From positions 62,001 through 126,000 of the forward strand of contig JAKQIY010000044.1 in assembly GCA_029561455.1 (NCBI GenBank): a stretch of 64,000 nt of DNA. Direction: 5' to 3'. Below, piece by piece: positions 19,962 to 29,256 of the stretch. A model generated the notes under the pieces. The model was not told where the DNA came from, ran no database searches, and worked only from the letters and a program-made list of their open reading frames with translations. Position 1 is the stretch's first letter. The number at the start of each line of letters is the position of its first letter. The translations under genes were made by a program, and so were the position numbers. This DNA comes from a bacterium. Its GTDB lineage: Bacteria > Zhuqueibacterota > Zhuqueibacteria > Residuimicrobiales > Krinioviventaceae.

Positions 19962-22900
19962 GTGAAATCGAGTATATTAAAGAAATATATCATTTGTATT
20001 TTTTTAGCGGGCTTGATCAATCTTTCAAGCGGGGTGTATGCTGGTGTGACCCATGTGGTTTATGGTGAATTGCAATATTCCGGCGGCGGGCATCCGGCCA
20101 GCGCGACCTGGAATGCCTTTATAACTACCCGCCCGGGAGAAGTGTTGCATGAGAATTCCACCAGTTCTTTATATAATGCCCCGACTGGGAATTTTATCAT
20201 CGATTGCTGGGCGTTCCCGACCAATTGGCAAGCCGGGGATATATTGCATGTCGATTTTAATGACGGCAGCGGTTCAACCGGTACTGTCGAGATTACATTG
20301 ACAAATGACCCCCAACAGTATGCTGGGGTGGTGTCCCTGGGTGGAGTGACCCGTCAGATTACCCTTACCACAAATCCGGCTGGATTGCAGTTCACAGCCG
20401 ACGGCGCTGTGTTTACTGGACCCCACACTTTTACCTGGGGGCAGGGTTCCGTGCATACTGTGGATGTGACGACGCCGCAATCTACCGGCATATCAGGTTT
20501 GATCTATGATTTTACATCCTGGAGCGACGCCGGCGCCAAATCCCATAATTACACCGTGCCGGGCAGCAATCAAACCCTGACGGCAAACTTTAACAGCCAG
20601 GCTGCATATCCCAGCACACCGCATATTGTAGGTGGATTTCTGGCTTATAGCAACGGTACGCATCCGGTCAACCCAACCTGGACTGCCTATATAACAGCCC
20701 GGCCCGGCGAAATAATTACCCAGGATTTTCCCGGTTCAAATTATGATGGCGCTACCACCGGCGGTTTTCTGATCCAGTGCGCGGCATTCAGCCAATGGGC
20801 CGAAGGTGAAATTTTACACGCTGACTTTAGCGACGGACTGGGATACACAGCATTTATTGATATTCCCTTAACGACCAATCCCGGTGATATGGCCGGCACC
20901 GTGGTGTTGACACAGGTCGTAAACCCACAGATCACAATTACCACCACTCCGGCGGGTTTACAATTTGTTGCCGACGGTACTGTTTATACAGCACCGTATA
21001 CATTCACCTGGGAAGCAGGGTCCACGCATAGTGTGGATGTGACCTCGCCCCAGGCATCTGTACAGCCGGGCACGCAATATGTGTTTGCTTCGTGGAGTGA
21101 TAGCGGGGCAAAAGCGCATAATTATGTAACGCCCGGCAGCGATCAAGTCTTAACGATTACATTTGCAACGCAATATTATCTGACAATAAGTTCGGTGTAT
21201 GGCAATCCCCAGGGCGGGGGATGGTATAACAGCGGCGTTAGCGCGCAGTTTGGGGTAACGTCGCCGGTCAATGGTGCGGCAGGTACACAATATGTTTTTA
21301 CCGGCTGGATTGGCAGCGGCGCCGGCTCATATAGCGGCGTTCAAATTGTCAATTCGATCATTATGAATAATCCGGTCACTGAAACTGCCGGCTGGAAGAC
21401 CCAATACCAGTTGACTACCACCGTCAACCCTGCAGGAAGCGGGACAGTTACTCCCAACCTGGCCGGGCCCTGGTACGACGCCGGAGTGGTCGTGTCGCTT
21501 ACCGCTACACCTGGCAGCGGCTATGTGTGGGCCGGGTGGAGCGGCGGCTTGTCCGGCAATGTCAACCCGGCAAACCTGTTGATGGATGCCGCCAAGGCTG
21601 TTACGGCGAATTTTACTGTCAGCAGTTCTGCCGGACCTGAACTGGTTTATTTTTACCCGGGAGATAGCACTTATTCTGTGCCCCGGAATACGGAATTTCA
21701 GTTCAAGGTAGAGGATGAAACAGAAGGTGTAAATATTGCCACTCTGAACTTTACTGTTAACGGCGTCAAGATCATAGAAAATGGCGCGGCAGTATCCGGT
21801 ATGGATGCTACCCTGACGCCATCCGATAAAGCATGTACGGTATATTTCAAGCCGGCAAGCGATTTTGATGCGAACACCTGGATAGCCTGCACTATGCAGT
21901 GCCGTGATTTGGCTACACCTGCCAATGCAATGAATACAACGGTGCAGTTTTATACCGGTCCCGGCAGCATGATCTATGCTTATTCCGATACGCTCGATAC
22001 AAGTGGTGGAATTATGTTAGATGATTCCACACAATTTGCATTGTACCTGCCCTGGTATGCGTTGAACGAGGCGACGATTCTGACTATGGCTGTTGTTAAT
22101 GATTATCCTGATTTGCCGGCGGACAAACAAGGGCAGAAACCCGGCATGTATTTTGGCCCGGCGGGATTGCAGTTTGCCGATTCCGTGACGATCACCATTC
22201 CCTTTACCCCGGGAATACTGGAGAAAGCCGGTGTAACACAAGGCGAGGATTTACCAATATATTATTATTCCATGACCACCGGAAAATGGTCGACCCTGCG
22301 GTTGTTCGATCCGAATCATTGGATTGTGTATGCCAATGTTGCCGAGTTTGGTTACCTGGTATACGGGCAAAAGGTTGAAACGCTGTCCAGGCCGGGGCGT
22401 CCGGAGGGGCAAACCGATCTGAGAGTGAATACCCTGTATGGTTTTGAAACGACTGCGGCGCACTCTTCTCTGGGACATGCTCTGGAATACCGGTTTGGCT
22501 GGGGCGATGGCTCTTTTACCGACTGGTCGTCCGGACTTGTAGCTGCGCATAAATGGACGGAAAAAGGGAATTTCGGGATTGTCGCTTTTGCGCGTTCTAA
22601 AGCAGATACATTCACAGTTACCAGTTCGGATACGCTGCATGTTATCGTGCGTGATCCGGATGCAGTGGCGGAAGAGACGGAATTGCCGGCCGAGTTCCGG
22701 GTGGAGCAGAATTATCCAAATCCGTTCAACCCTAAAACTATGATCCGCTATCAGCTACCCGCAGGAGCGCATGTGACAATGGAAATATATAATATCAGCG
22801 GCCAAAAGATTCGTACCCTGGTCGATGAAGAGCAGGCTGCCGGGTATCATGCGGCGATTTGGGACGGCCACAATGACGCCGGGATGGCGGTTGCGGCAGG

Positions 22901-22967
22901 GTTGTATTTCATGCAGATACGGGCGGGAGGTAATATGAATACGATCAGGATGGCGTTGTTGAAATAA
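19962..22967 (+). CDS. Secreted InlB-repeat protein, shorter paralogue of the giant gene
   Basis: It starts at GTG after a GAGGG site and begins with a signal peptide; 1001 residues. Order: PH-x-VYG module, one InlB-type repeat, a second PH-x-VYG module, three more InlB-type repeats, an Ig-like region (from YFYPGDSTYSVPRNTEFQF), a ZU5-like region with FGPAGLQFADSVTITIPF, a PKD-like domain with FGWGDGS and the sorting domain (NYPNPFNPKTMIRY). The part after the repeats aligns with the end of the 10404 gene over its full length; the two differ mainly in repeat number (4 versus 16). It lies 89 bases after the SGNH gene and is closed by a terminator. Confidence 0.9.
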   Translation: MKSSILKKYIICIFLAGLINLSSGVYAGVTHVVYGELQYSGGGHPASATWNAFITTRPGEVLHENSTSSLYNAPTGNFIIDCWAFPTNWQAGDILHVDFNDGSGSTGTVEITLTNDPQQYAGVVSLGGVTRQITLTTNPAGLQFTADGAVFTGPHTFTWGQGSVHTVDVTTPQSTGISGLIYDFTSWSDAGAKSHNYTVPGSNQTLTANFNSQAAYPSTPHIVGGFLAYSNGTHPVNPTWTAYITARPGEIITQDFPGSNYDGATTGGFLIQCAAFSQWAEGEILHADFSDGLGYTAFIDIPLTTNPGDMAGTVVLTQVVNPQITITTTPAGLQFVADGTVYTAPYTFTWEAGSTHSVDVTSPQASVQPGTQYVFASWSDSGAKAHNYVTPGSDQVLTITFATQYYLTISSVYGNPQGGGWYNSGVSAQFGVTSPVNGAAGTQYVFTGWIGSGAGSYSGVQIVNSIIMNNPVTETAGWKTQYQLTTTVNPAGSGTVTPNLAGPWYDAGVVVSLTATPGSGYVWAGWSGGLSGNVNPANLLMDAAKAVTANFTVSSSAGPELVYFYPGDSTYSVPRNTEFQFKVEDETEGVNIATLNFTVNGVKIIENGAAVSGMDATLTPSDKACTVYFKPASDFDANTWIACTMQCRDLATPANAMNTTVQFYTGPGSMIYAYSDTLDTSGGIMLDDSTQFALYLPWYALNEATILTMAVVNDYPDLPADKQGQKPGMYFGPAGLQFADSVTITIPFTPGILEKAGVTQGEDLPIYYYSMTTGKWSTLRLFDPNHWIVYANVAEFGYLVYGQKVETLSRPGRPEGQTDLRVNTLYGFETTAAHSSLGHALEYRFGWGDGSFTDWSSGLVAAHKWTEKGNFGIVAFARSKADTFTVTSSDTLHVIVRDPDAVAEETELPAEFRVEQNYPNPFNPKTMIRYQLPAGAHVTMEIYNISGQKIRTLVDEEQAAGYHAAIWDGHNDAGMAVAAGLYFMQIRAGGNMNTIRMALLK

Positions 22968-22992
22968 GGATATTTTAAGAGTAATATAAAAT

Positions 22993-23026
22993 AAAAGCCC
23001 CGGTTGTTAAAGCCGGGGCTTTTTTA
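22993..23026 (+). terminator. Rho-independent terminator
   Basis: An AGCCCCGG / CCGGGGCT stem with a nine-base loop is followed by a run of T. It lies 26 bases after the stop codon of the 1001-residue gene. Confidence 0.85.
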
Positions 23027-23041
23027 ATTTATAAAGGTTGG

Positions 23042-23065
23042 AACAAGGGGCTTTTGCCCCTTGTT
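23042..23065. repeat. Perfect 10-bp palindrome with TTTT loop
   Basis: AACAAGGGGC and GCCCCTTGTT arms flank TTTT. It lies just behind the terminator and may be a second terminator or one of the short palindromic elements scattered through this genome. Confidence 0.6.
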
Positions 23066-23210
23066 ATGCTAGTGTTAACGTAGCTAGCAAAGGCAGTGGA
23101 CAGCATGGTCTGGTTGGACAAAGTTTTATGCTATTTTTAAGGATATTATTATAGAAAAAAATGCCGGGCCCCAAGCCCGACCTGCAAACGACATTCTGCA
23201 TCCCACTAGT

Positions 23211-23969
23211 TTACACTTGCCCCAGCGTCCATTTTACGATAATCGCAATAAATATTCCATAGCCAAAGCTCATCAGCGTGCCGATGATGATATATTCGGC
23301 GGTCATCTTGTCCATGCGGTTGCGCACCTCGTTATAGCGCAGAATGGATTTGGCGGCCATTAAAAAGCCGATGCCGCCAGCTTCGCCGGTCATATAGAAC
23401 AGCAGAATTAACGCCCTTTCGAGTTGACCGATGAGCATGGCGCCGTTTTTCAATCCTGCGAAAACCGGGGGAGATTCGGGAAGCGGCTGCATGGCGGCGC
23501 CGAGTTCTTTTTCCATCGGTTCCAGTAAAAAGCCGATGAGAAAGCCGCCGACGCGGGTGATAAAGATGACGCCGGAGAGCAGGATCAGGGCCTTTACGTA
23601 AGCGGAACCGAACATAATGATCCAGTAACCCGGGGTTGGAAAAGAGACGGCGATAATGAGCCGCGCCAGTATAATGATAATGACAAAATGAGCGATTTGA
23701 TCGAGGACAAAAGGGACAACGCCGTTTTTCTTTAGCCTGGATTTGATGAGATCGATCAGGGTATGGCTGATAAATATTATAACGGGAATGAGCCAGGCTT
23801 TCCACAGACCGCATAATAACCAGCTTAACAGGGCAATGAGCCCGGTATGGCGGAAGAGTATCCAGATATTATGTTTGTTCTCTACCTCTTTTTTAGTCTG
23901 GATGATAAAATCACCCAGCAGATGCGCGGCGAGCAGCGCAATACATAAATCCCGGAAGAACAAGTTCAT
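23211..23969 (-). CDS. DUF3307 family membrane protein
   Basis: This 252-residue protein has several hydrophobic segments and the DUF3307 hallmarks: HLLGDFIIQT near residue 16, HTLIDLIKSR near 69 and FVLDQIAHF near 86. The function is unknown; family members are integral inner-membrane proteins. The His and Asp residues within membrane segments are characteristic. A GGAGAGAG site precedes the ATG. It stands alone in the minus direction between two repeat-rich intergenic regions. Confidence 0.85.
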   Translation of the reverse strand: MNLFFRDLCIALLAAHLLGDFIIQTKKEVENKHNIWILFRHTGLIALLSWLLCGLWKAWLIPVIIFISHTLIDLIKSRLKKNGVVPFVLDQIAHFVIIIILARLIIAVSFPTPGYWIIMFGSAYVKALILLSGVIFITRVGGFLIGFLLEPMEKELGAAMQPLPESPPVFAGLKNGAMLIGQLERALILLFYMTGEAGGIGFLMAAKSILRYNEVRNRMDKMTAEYIIIGTLMSFGYGIFIAIIVKWTLGQV

Positions 23970-24164
23970 CTCTCTCCTTTCACAGGATCGGGGCGCAGCC
24001 GGCAGGAGAGGAACGATGAAAATGGACAGGGGCCGGTTGACCCGTCGGGTTTGAAAAACAATTATTTATTTGCCCGAAATATAATACCAAAATTACTATA
24101 ATTCAAACATTTTTTTCCTGTGTTGGTGATAATTGTTGTTTTTACACCGGGGCGTTAAATAAAA

Positions 24165-24294
24165 AAAAGAAATGTTGACTAGATGGACAAGTGTGGACGG
24201 GCTTTATGATTAGACTGCAGGTCGGGCCTGCGGCCCGGCAGGACAACATGTCCTGCATTATTTTGCGCCCTGGGGAGCATCCCCAGGGCGAGCG
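24165..24294. repeat. 130-bp repeat, copy 1
   Basis: Nearly the same as 24672-24801. It contains three nested palindromes: a GTCGGGCC-type pair, GCAGGACA arms (24238-24256) and GCCCTGGGGA arms (24267-24289), the latter two perfect with three-base loops. Confidence 0.9.
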
Positions 24295-24481
24295 AAAACA
24301 GGGAACATCTCCGGTCCGAGATGAGACCGGTTTAGGATAAATCCCATTATTGCCACGACCTTCAGGTCGTGGAAAAAATAAAGAAAAAACAGGGCTTTAG
24401 CCTAAATTTATATTTGATTAAAGTCAATTCTGAATAGTTTTATTAATCCACGTCATAAATGACGTGGCAATGCGCAAAAAA

Positions 24482-24512
24482 GATTCCTTCTCGCTGTGCT
24501 CGTCGGAATGAC
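24482..24512. repeat. Partial copy of the GTCATTCCGAG-type element
   Basis: It matches one end of the imperfect inverted-repeat elements at 35383-35466 and 63170-63252 (GTCATTCCGA end in inverse orientation). It is only half an element. Confidence 0.6.
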
Positions 24513-24671
24513 AAAAGCGAAATGGTCATCGGGTAGTCCCGCTCTCATCCTGAATTTGATCACACCGGGGCTTGGCTCTGGTGCGATTAAATGGGCTGTG
24601 CCCATCCACCACAAAAGGGCACAGCCCTTTATTATTGTGCGACCCAGGGCTCAACCCTGGGTCGATCATAT

Positions 24672-24801
24672 AAAAGAAATGTTGACTAGATGGACAAGTG
24701 TGGATGGGCTTGATGTTTAGACTGTAGGTCGGGCCTGTGGCCCGGCAGGACAACATGTCCTGCTTTATTTTACGCCCTGGGGAGCATCCCCAGGGCGAGC
24801 G
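24672..24801. repeat. 130-bp repeat, copy 2
   Basis: Direct repeat of 24165-24294 with a few substitutions, same length and same internal palindromes. It lies downstream of the minus-strand GH13 gene and could supply its transcript end. Confidence 0.9.
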
Positions 24802-24946
24802 GATAATTCTATAAATAATAACTATTTGCGAAACATAGTTTCGCATCCAGATTACGCTCCAAACAGGAGTTTGGAACGGAGAAATATGGGTTCCCGGACG
24901 GCCTGGGATTCCCAAGGCGAGCAGAGGTTTGGCGTGATATGAATCT

Positions 24947-27739
24947 TTACCTCACCAGCGCCATTTTACCGACGGCAACAAAAGGCCCGGCCTGCAAGCG
25001 ATACAGGTACACACCCGCGGCTGCCGGATGGCCTGCTGCATCCAAGCCGTTCCACGAGGCCTGGTATACGCCCGCTTGCTGCTGTTCCTGCACCAGGCGG
25101 GTTACTCTTTGTCCCATAATATTATACACTTCCAGTGTAACCTGGGCGGCGGCTGGCAGCGTGTACCCGATGACAGTGGTTGGATTGAAGGGATTGGGAT
25201 AGTTCTGCGCCAGGTTAAAGGCTACAGGCTGCTGCGCTGGCGGCGTATTGCGTATATCCGTTATCACCGGTTTGGCGAGGCGCACATCGGTGTAGATATG
25301 GTATTCGCCGGCTGCCAGGCTGATGTTGGCCGCCGTGTCGGTTACCTCAAGCGAATCACCGGAGAAATAGTCGTACCAACGACCGGTGTGGTAAAAGTTG
25401 GGCATAACTGTGCCTTCGCTGACGCCAAAATTACCAAAGATTACTACATCCATAGATTCGTGTTCGATCTTGATCTTTTTGACCGATCCGGCCACGGATA
25501 AAACATAGGAACTGCTGTTGAACGCCTCGTGCTGCGTTTTCAGATTAATGAGCGCGGCAAACACATCATACAGGGCGCGGCGCTCGGTAATATTGAAATA
25601 ATCCCAGCGGATGGGCTTTTCGCCGGTGCGGTCGTTATAATCAATAGAGTAATCATAACCCAGTTCGCCAAACTGCCACAGCATTTTGGGACCGGGTATA
25701 GTAAAGAAAAACGCTGCTGCCATCGCCACCCGATCCAGGGCGGTTGGTAACTCCTGAATATCATAATTACCGCTGCCGTTGCCATATTGCAGGTTTTTAT
25801 ACATCAGGCGCTCTTCATCGTGACTTTCCATATAGGAAACGAGGTGCGGCACGCTCCAGCCGCGTTGCTTGTACGAAGCGCCGGAAAGATCGGATTTGCC
25901 GTCTTCATGATAGCCCATCGCGGCTTCACTGTATTTCGAATTCATATTGCCCCACAGCAGAAAACCGTATTCTGCCAGTTCTTTTTCTTCGGTGTTGTTG
26001 GTGAGGTGTTCGAGGATGAGATAGGTCGCCGGATTGGTTTCCCAGGCGCGGTCGGCAAGGCGTTTGAGAATGGCAATACGCGCCGCGTCATAATACCAGC
26101 CGTTGCCGGGCGTGTTGGTAAAGCCTTTGGTAAAATCGAGCCTGTAGCCGTCCACTTTATATTCGCTGACCCAGTAATGCAGCACGCTATCGACAAAGGC
26201 TTGCGTAGCCGGGCTCTCGTGGTCAAAGTCGTAGCCCCAGTAATAATCCGGGTTGGGAGAAACTTCATTGAACCAGGGGCTGGCCGACAGGTCATCGGCG
26301 TACAGCCGCACCAATGAACATTGCCCGTAAGCATGGTTCAGCACAATATCCTGAATAACCGCCATGTCGCGCTGATGGGCGGCGTCGATAAAGCGTTTCA
26401 GGTCATCTTTGGGGCCATAATACTTGTCCGGCGCAAAATAATATGAAGGATTGTAACCCCAGCTTGAATTGCCCTCGAATTCATTAACCGGCATCAGTTC
26501 GATGGCGTTGACGCCGAGGTTTTGCAAGTAATTCAGGGTGTCGATAAGGGCGGCGTAGCTGTGTTCGGCAATAAAATCACGCACGAGTAGTTCATAGATG
26601 ACCAGTTGCTGTAGCGGCGGTTTTTGGAAATCAGTCACCTCCCATGGATAAGGGGTCTGCGCGGTTTGCAATACAGCGGCAATTTCGGTGGTTTTATCCG
26701 CAGGATATGGCATGAGATCGGGATAGATATCCGCGGTAATGCCACCATCATTCCAGGGATCGAGCGTTTTATCGGTATAAGGATCGGCAATGCGCAGTAC
26801 GCCGTCGACAAGATACTGAAAGGCGTATTCTTTGCCTGGCTGGAGATTATTGATGATCAGCCACCAGCGTTCATTATCCGGAGTGCGGCGCATAAAATAA
26901 CTGGTATCCGCTTCCCAATCGTTGAAATCACCTATGACATAGATAAAATCTTTGAGCGGGGCATGCAACTGCAAAATGACCTGGGTGTTACCAGTGTAAT
27001 TGATGCCGTCGCGCGTTCCCGCCGGGGCCTCTGAGTTAATGATCTGCGGATTAACCAGAAAATAAGTGGAAATCGACTTGGTGGCACCGGTGGCGTCTTT
27101 AGCAGTTATTACCAGCCGCTTTTTGCCGTAATCATCGGCATGAATGGTATAGCGCAATGTATCGTCGGCTACGCCCAGTATCCGCTCGCCGTTTATGTGC
27201 AGAATGAGACTATCCGTATTGGAACCGACCGCGACCAGAGGTATTTCGTCTTGCAATTCCGCAAAAATCGGCATGGAGGACGGAGAAATCAGCGCGACGT
27301 TCATGCCCTGCTCGTACACCGGCAAATAAATATCGCTGCCGTCCGCTTCACGACCGGTCAAATTGCTGGCGGCGTTGCGGAACACAAAAGCGAGGTTGAA
27401 AATTTTAACGGCTTCCGGCACGCCGTAATAACTACGGATGTGATATTTGATGCGCCACTTGTTGTTGCCGAGCGACTCTAACCGGGTTTCGGGAGTATTG
27501 ACGCCCCAGTTGGTTTTCACATACTGCCAGTCCGTTAAACTGGAGCTTTGGTCGGTAATCACCCCGGTATGGGCATATACTTCGGTCGCGCCGACCAGTC
27601 CGCCGTTGCCCTGGGTGGCGTCGTAGATGATGGTGATGGTATCGTCGGCGGTGGGGAACAGCGGCGACCAGGTGAGGATTTGCGCGGTTAATGGTTGAAT
27701 GAAGAATAGTAATGCAATAATAATATTTTTTATTTTCAT
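24947..27739 (-). CDS. Secreted GH13 alpha-amylase family protein with CBM48-like and sorting domains
   Basis: The protein has 930 residues with a signal peptide. N-terminal beta domains (~20-245) precede a CBM48/E-set-like domain (~250-340, with VIGDFNDW). The GH13 catalytic barrel follows: region I DIVLNH, region II GYRLDF with the nucleophile Asp (~533), region III LILEHL with the acid/base Glu (~577), region IV SHDEE (~640). It acts on alpha-glucans, probably starch- or glycogen-like chains; the exact specificity is not readable. A C-terminal FlgD-like domain (NYPNPFNPTTVIGY, ~845-930) predicts secretion and surface attachment. It stands alone between repeat-rich spacers. Confidence 0.92.
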   Translation of the reverse strand: MKIKNIIIALLFFIQPLTAQILTWSPLFPTADDTITIIYDATQGNGGLVGATEVYAHTGVITDQSSSLTDWQYVKTNWGVNTPETRLESLGNNKWRIKYHIRSYYGVPEAVKIFNLAFVFRNAASNLTGREADGSDIYLPVYEQGMNVALISPSSMPIFAELQDEIPLVAVGSNTDSLILHINGERILGVADDTLRYTIHADDYGKKRLVITAKDATGATKSISTYFLVNPQIINSEAPAGTRDGINYTGNTQVILQLHAPLKDFIYVIGDFNDWEADTSYFMRRTPDNERWWLIINNLQPGKEYAFQYLVDGVLRIADPYTDKTLDPWNDGGITADIYPDLMPYPADKTTEIAAVLQTAQTPYPWEVTDFQKPPLQQLVIYELLVRDFIAEHSYAALIDTLNYLQNLGVNAIELMPVNEFEGNSSWGYNPSYYFAPDKYYGPKDDLKRFIDAAHQRDMAVIQDIVLNHAYGQCSLVRLYADDLSASPWFNEVSPNPDYYWGYDFDHESPATQAFVDSVLHYWVSEYKVDGYRLDFTKGFTNTPGNGWYYDAARIAILKRLADRAWETNPATYLILEHLTNNTEEKELAEYGFLLWGNMNSKYSEAAMGYHEDGKSDLSGASYKQRGWSVPHLVSYMESHDEERLMYKNLQYGNGSGNYDIQELPTALDRVAMAAAFFFTIPGPKMLWQFGELGYDYSIDYNDRTGEKPIRWDYFNITERRALYDVFAALINLKTQHEAFNSSSYVLSVAGSVKKIKIEHESMDVVIFGNFGVSEGTVMPNFYHTGRWYDYFSGDSLEVTDTAANISLAAGEYHIYTDVRLAKPVITDIRNTPPAQQPVAFNLAQNYPNPFNPTTVIGYTLPAAAQVTLEVYNIMGQRVTRLVQEQQQAGVYQASWNGLDAAGHPAAAGVYLYRLQAGPFVAVGKMALVR

Positions 27740-28042
27740 AATAAGGCACCCTGAAAGTTAGTATTGTATGATATTATAATCAATTCCGTCAATATAACAA
27801 ACAAATATTTTGGAAAAAGAATTGCGGGGGGAGATTTGATATAGCAGTTCAAGTAAATAAAGAAAAATTATCCACGGATAAATGCAGAAGAGAATTTTGG
27901 TAGGGGCGTCCCGGTGGGACGCCCTTTGCAGTAGCGAAACGAAAGACTGAAAAAATAATGCGATCAGATAGGACAAAACAGTGATTTGATGCAAGCGGAT
28001 TCTCTATCAGGAGATTGTGAACCGGAAGAAAGAAAATTACAT
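27740..28042. other. Intergenic region with palindromes
   Basis: It holds a perfect GGGCGTCCC / GGGACGCCC palindrome with a three-base loop at 27904-27924 and a copy of a dispersed ~49-nt repeat at 27985-28033. A short minus-strand frame at 27758-27994 looks like chance. Confidence 0.6.
27985..28033. repeat. Dispersed 49-nt repeat, copy 1
   Basis: It shares a TTTGAT-x-CAAGCGG start, an ATCAGGAGATTG core and a CCxGAAG tail with copies at 29654-29702 and 31168-31216. This copy is the most diverged. All three lie in intergenic spacers. Confidence 0.65.
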
Positions 28043-28903
28043 TTAAAACATAATTGTCAATCCCCCGGAATACTGGTCTCCTTTATTAAAATTAGGCGCA
28101 CCACTACCCCTTTGATAAAGACAATCAATAGATAGTTTACTTGGTTTAATCACTATACGGAACTTTGCCTCCATATGGTAATAAAATTCTTGATTAACGA
28201 TGTCAAACCAACCAGTTCCCTTTGGTACTATTTCAAAAAAATTCATAAAAGAAAATCCATAAACTAATTCTGCCTTTACACGAGCAGTTAGCATATCTGG
28301 TTTTTCTTTTGTTTTATAATTTTCTTCAATTTCGTGTATAGTACTATCAGAATTATTTTTATTGTCAAATTTGTATCCACCTTGAAGGAAAAGCCCCATA
28401 TTTCTATTTAATGATAAACCAAACCGTGACTGTGATTTTAAATCAATTTTTTTTCGAGGGCCAATAGGCGTCCATCCAATTTCTAACAGGGATATTGGAT
28501 TCTTAAACTCTAAATCTGTTTCTATACCAGCAGAAAATGGAAATATATTTATCCAATGTCTTATATAATCTGGTTCCCCATCCTCGTCAATAGGGGGTGT
28601 GAGCATCCAAAAACCGGAAGCTTTAGCTAAAAGACTTTCAAAAGCATCATCACTTCCCTTTTGAATTTCAAAATACGGGCCTAAATACCCTACACCCTTT
28701 TTATTAATAAAATAGCGTTCCATGTTTAAAGTAGGAATGATTTCTGCTATCATTCCTACTGCTTTTTCCTCTGATTCGGTAAGTATTGAATTAAATGTAA
28801 TTTTCCCATCAATATTTTTAGAATTATTTTCTTTTGCCCATATATTACTTGGAGCAATAATTATCAAGATGGAAAAAAGCAATAAAACAAGTAACAATTT
28901 CAT
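28043..28903 (-). CDS. Predicted exported protein, possibly outer-membrane barrel
   Basis: This 286-residue protein was not recognised. It has a signal peptide (~1-24). The C-terminal two thirds contain alternating amphipathic strands (for example FGLSLNRNMGLFLQGGYKF and YYHMEAKFRIVIK) and it ends in GGLTIMF, an aromatic C-terminus typical of outer-membrane beta-barrels. GGAGG precedes the start. Its ATG overlaps the TGA of the 118-residue gene, so the pair is probably translationally coupled. It is AT-rich compared with flanking genes. Confidence 0.75.
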   Translation of the reverse strand: MKLLLVLLLFSILIIIAPSNIWAKENNSKNIDGKITFNSILTESEEKAVGMIAEIIPTLNMERYFINKKGVGYLGPYFEIQKGSDDAFESLLAKASGFWMLTPPIDEDGEPDYIRHWINIFPFSAGIETDLEFKNPISLLEIGWTPIGPRKKIDLKSQSRFGLSLNRNMGLFLQGGYKFDNKNNSDSTIHEIEENYKTKEKPDMLTARVKAELVYGFSFMNFFEIVPKGTGWFDIVNQEFYYHMEAKFRIVIKPSKLSIDCLYQRGSGAPNFNKGDQYSGGLTIMF

Positions 28904-29256
28904 ACAAATACCTCCAGCGATAATTTGATAATTGTTAAATGCGATAAATTAACGGGCCAGTTACCTACGTTTAGTTTAATTCCCAATTTATAACATGTGT
29001 TATATACAGATGCTTGGAACAACCTATCAGCTTGAATATTTGTAATTGTGAATCCTAAAAGTGCTTTTCCCAGATCAATATTATTAACAATAACTACAAC
29101 ATCAGGATACCGCGCTGCCTGACTGGAATGGATGATTTGATTAACAGCTTGAATTTCCATTGGGTTAAGATTGGCAGGATTGCACCATGCTGCAAGTTGT
29201 TTCCGCATAACACGTCGCACTTCTTCGAGTTGAAAATTTGCTTTCAGTGCTGGCAT
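28900..29256 (-). CDS. Hypothetical protein coupled to the exported protein
   Basis: This 118-residue protein was not recognised. It has no signal peptide and a mixed alpha/beta composition, with LEEVRRVMRKQLAAWC near the N-terminus and a YPDVVVIVNNIDLGKALLGF segment. AAGGAG precedes the ATG. The stop overlaps the start of the next gene by four bases (ATGA), indicating co-translation. Its role is probably linked to the exported partner; nothing more can be said. Confidence 0.7.
   Translation of the reverse strand: MPALKANFQLEEVRRVMRKQLAAWCNPANLNPMEIQAVNQIIHSSQAARYPDVVVIVNNIDLGKALLGFTITNIQADRLFQASVYNTCYKLGIKLNVGNWPVNLSHLTIIKLSLEVFV

Larger units (their letters stand above)
23970..24946. other. 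Gene-free region packed with palindromic repeats
   Basis: There is no credible gene in ~975 bases. From 24165 to 24875 it holds a duplicated 130-bp element and at least eight further perfect inverted repeats: CCGGTC arms 24311-24330, CCACGACCT 24353-24372, CCACGTCAT 24448-24467, GGGCTGTGCCC 24593-24627, GACCCAGGG 24641-24663, TGCGAAAC 24827-24845 and TCCAAAC 24858-24875, plus half of a larger element at 24482-24512. Confidence 0.8.

Noticed and set aside
27758-27994. 78-codon minus-strand frame upstream of the GH13 gene
   Set aside because: It contains a palindromic repeat and has no domain; spacer sequence.
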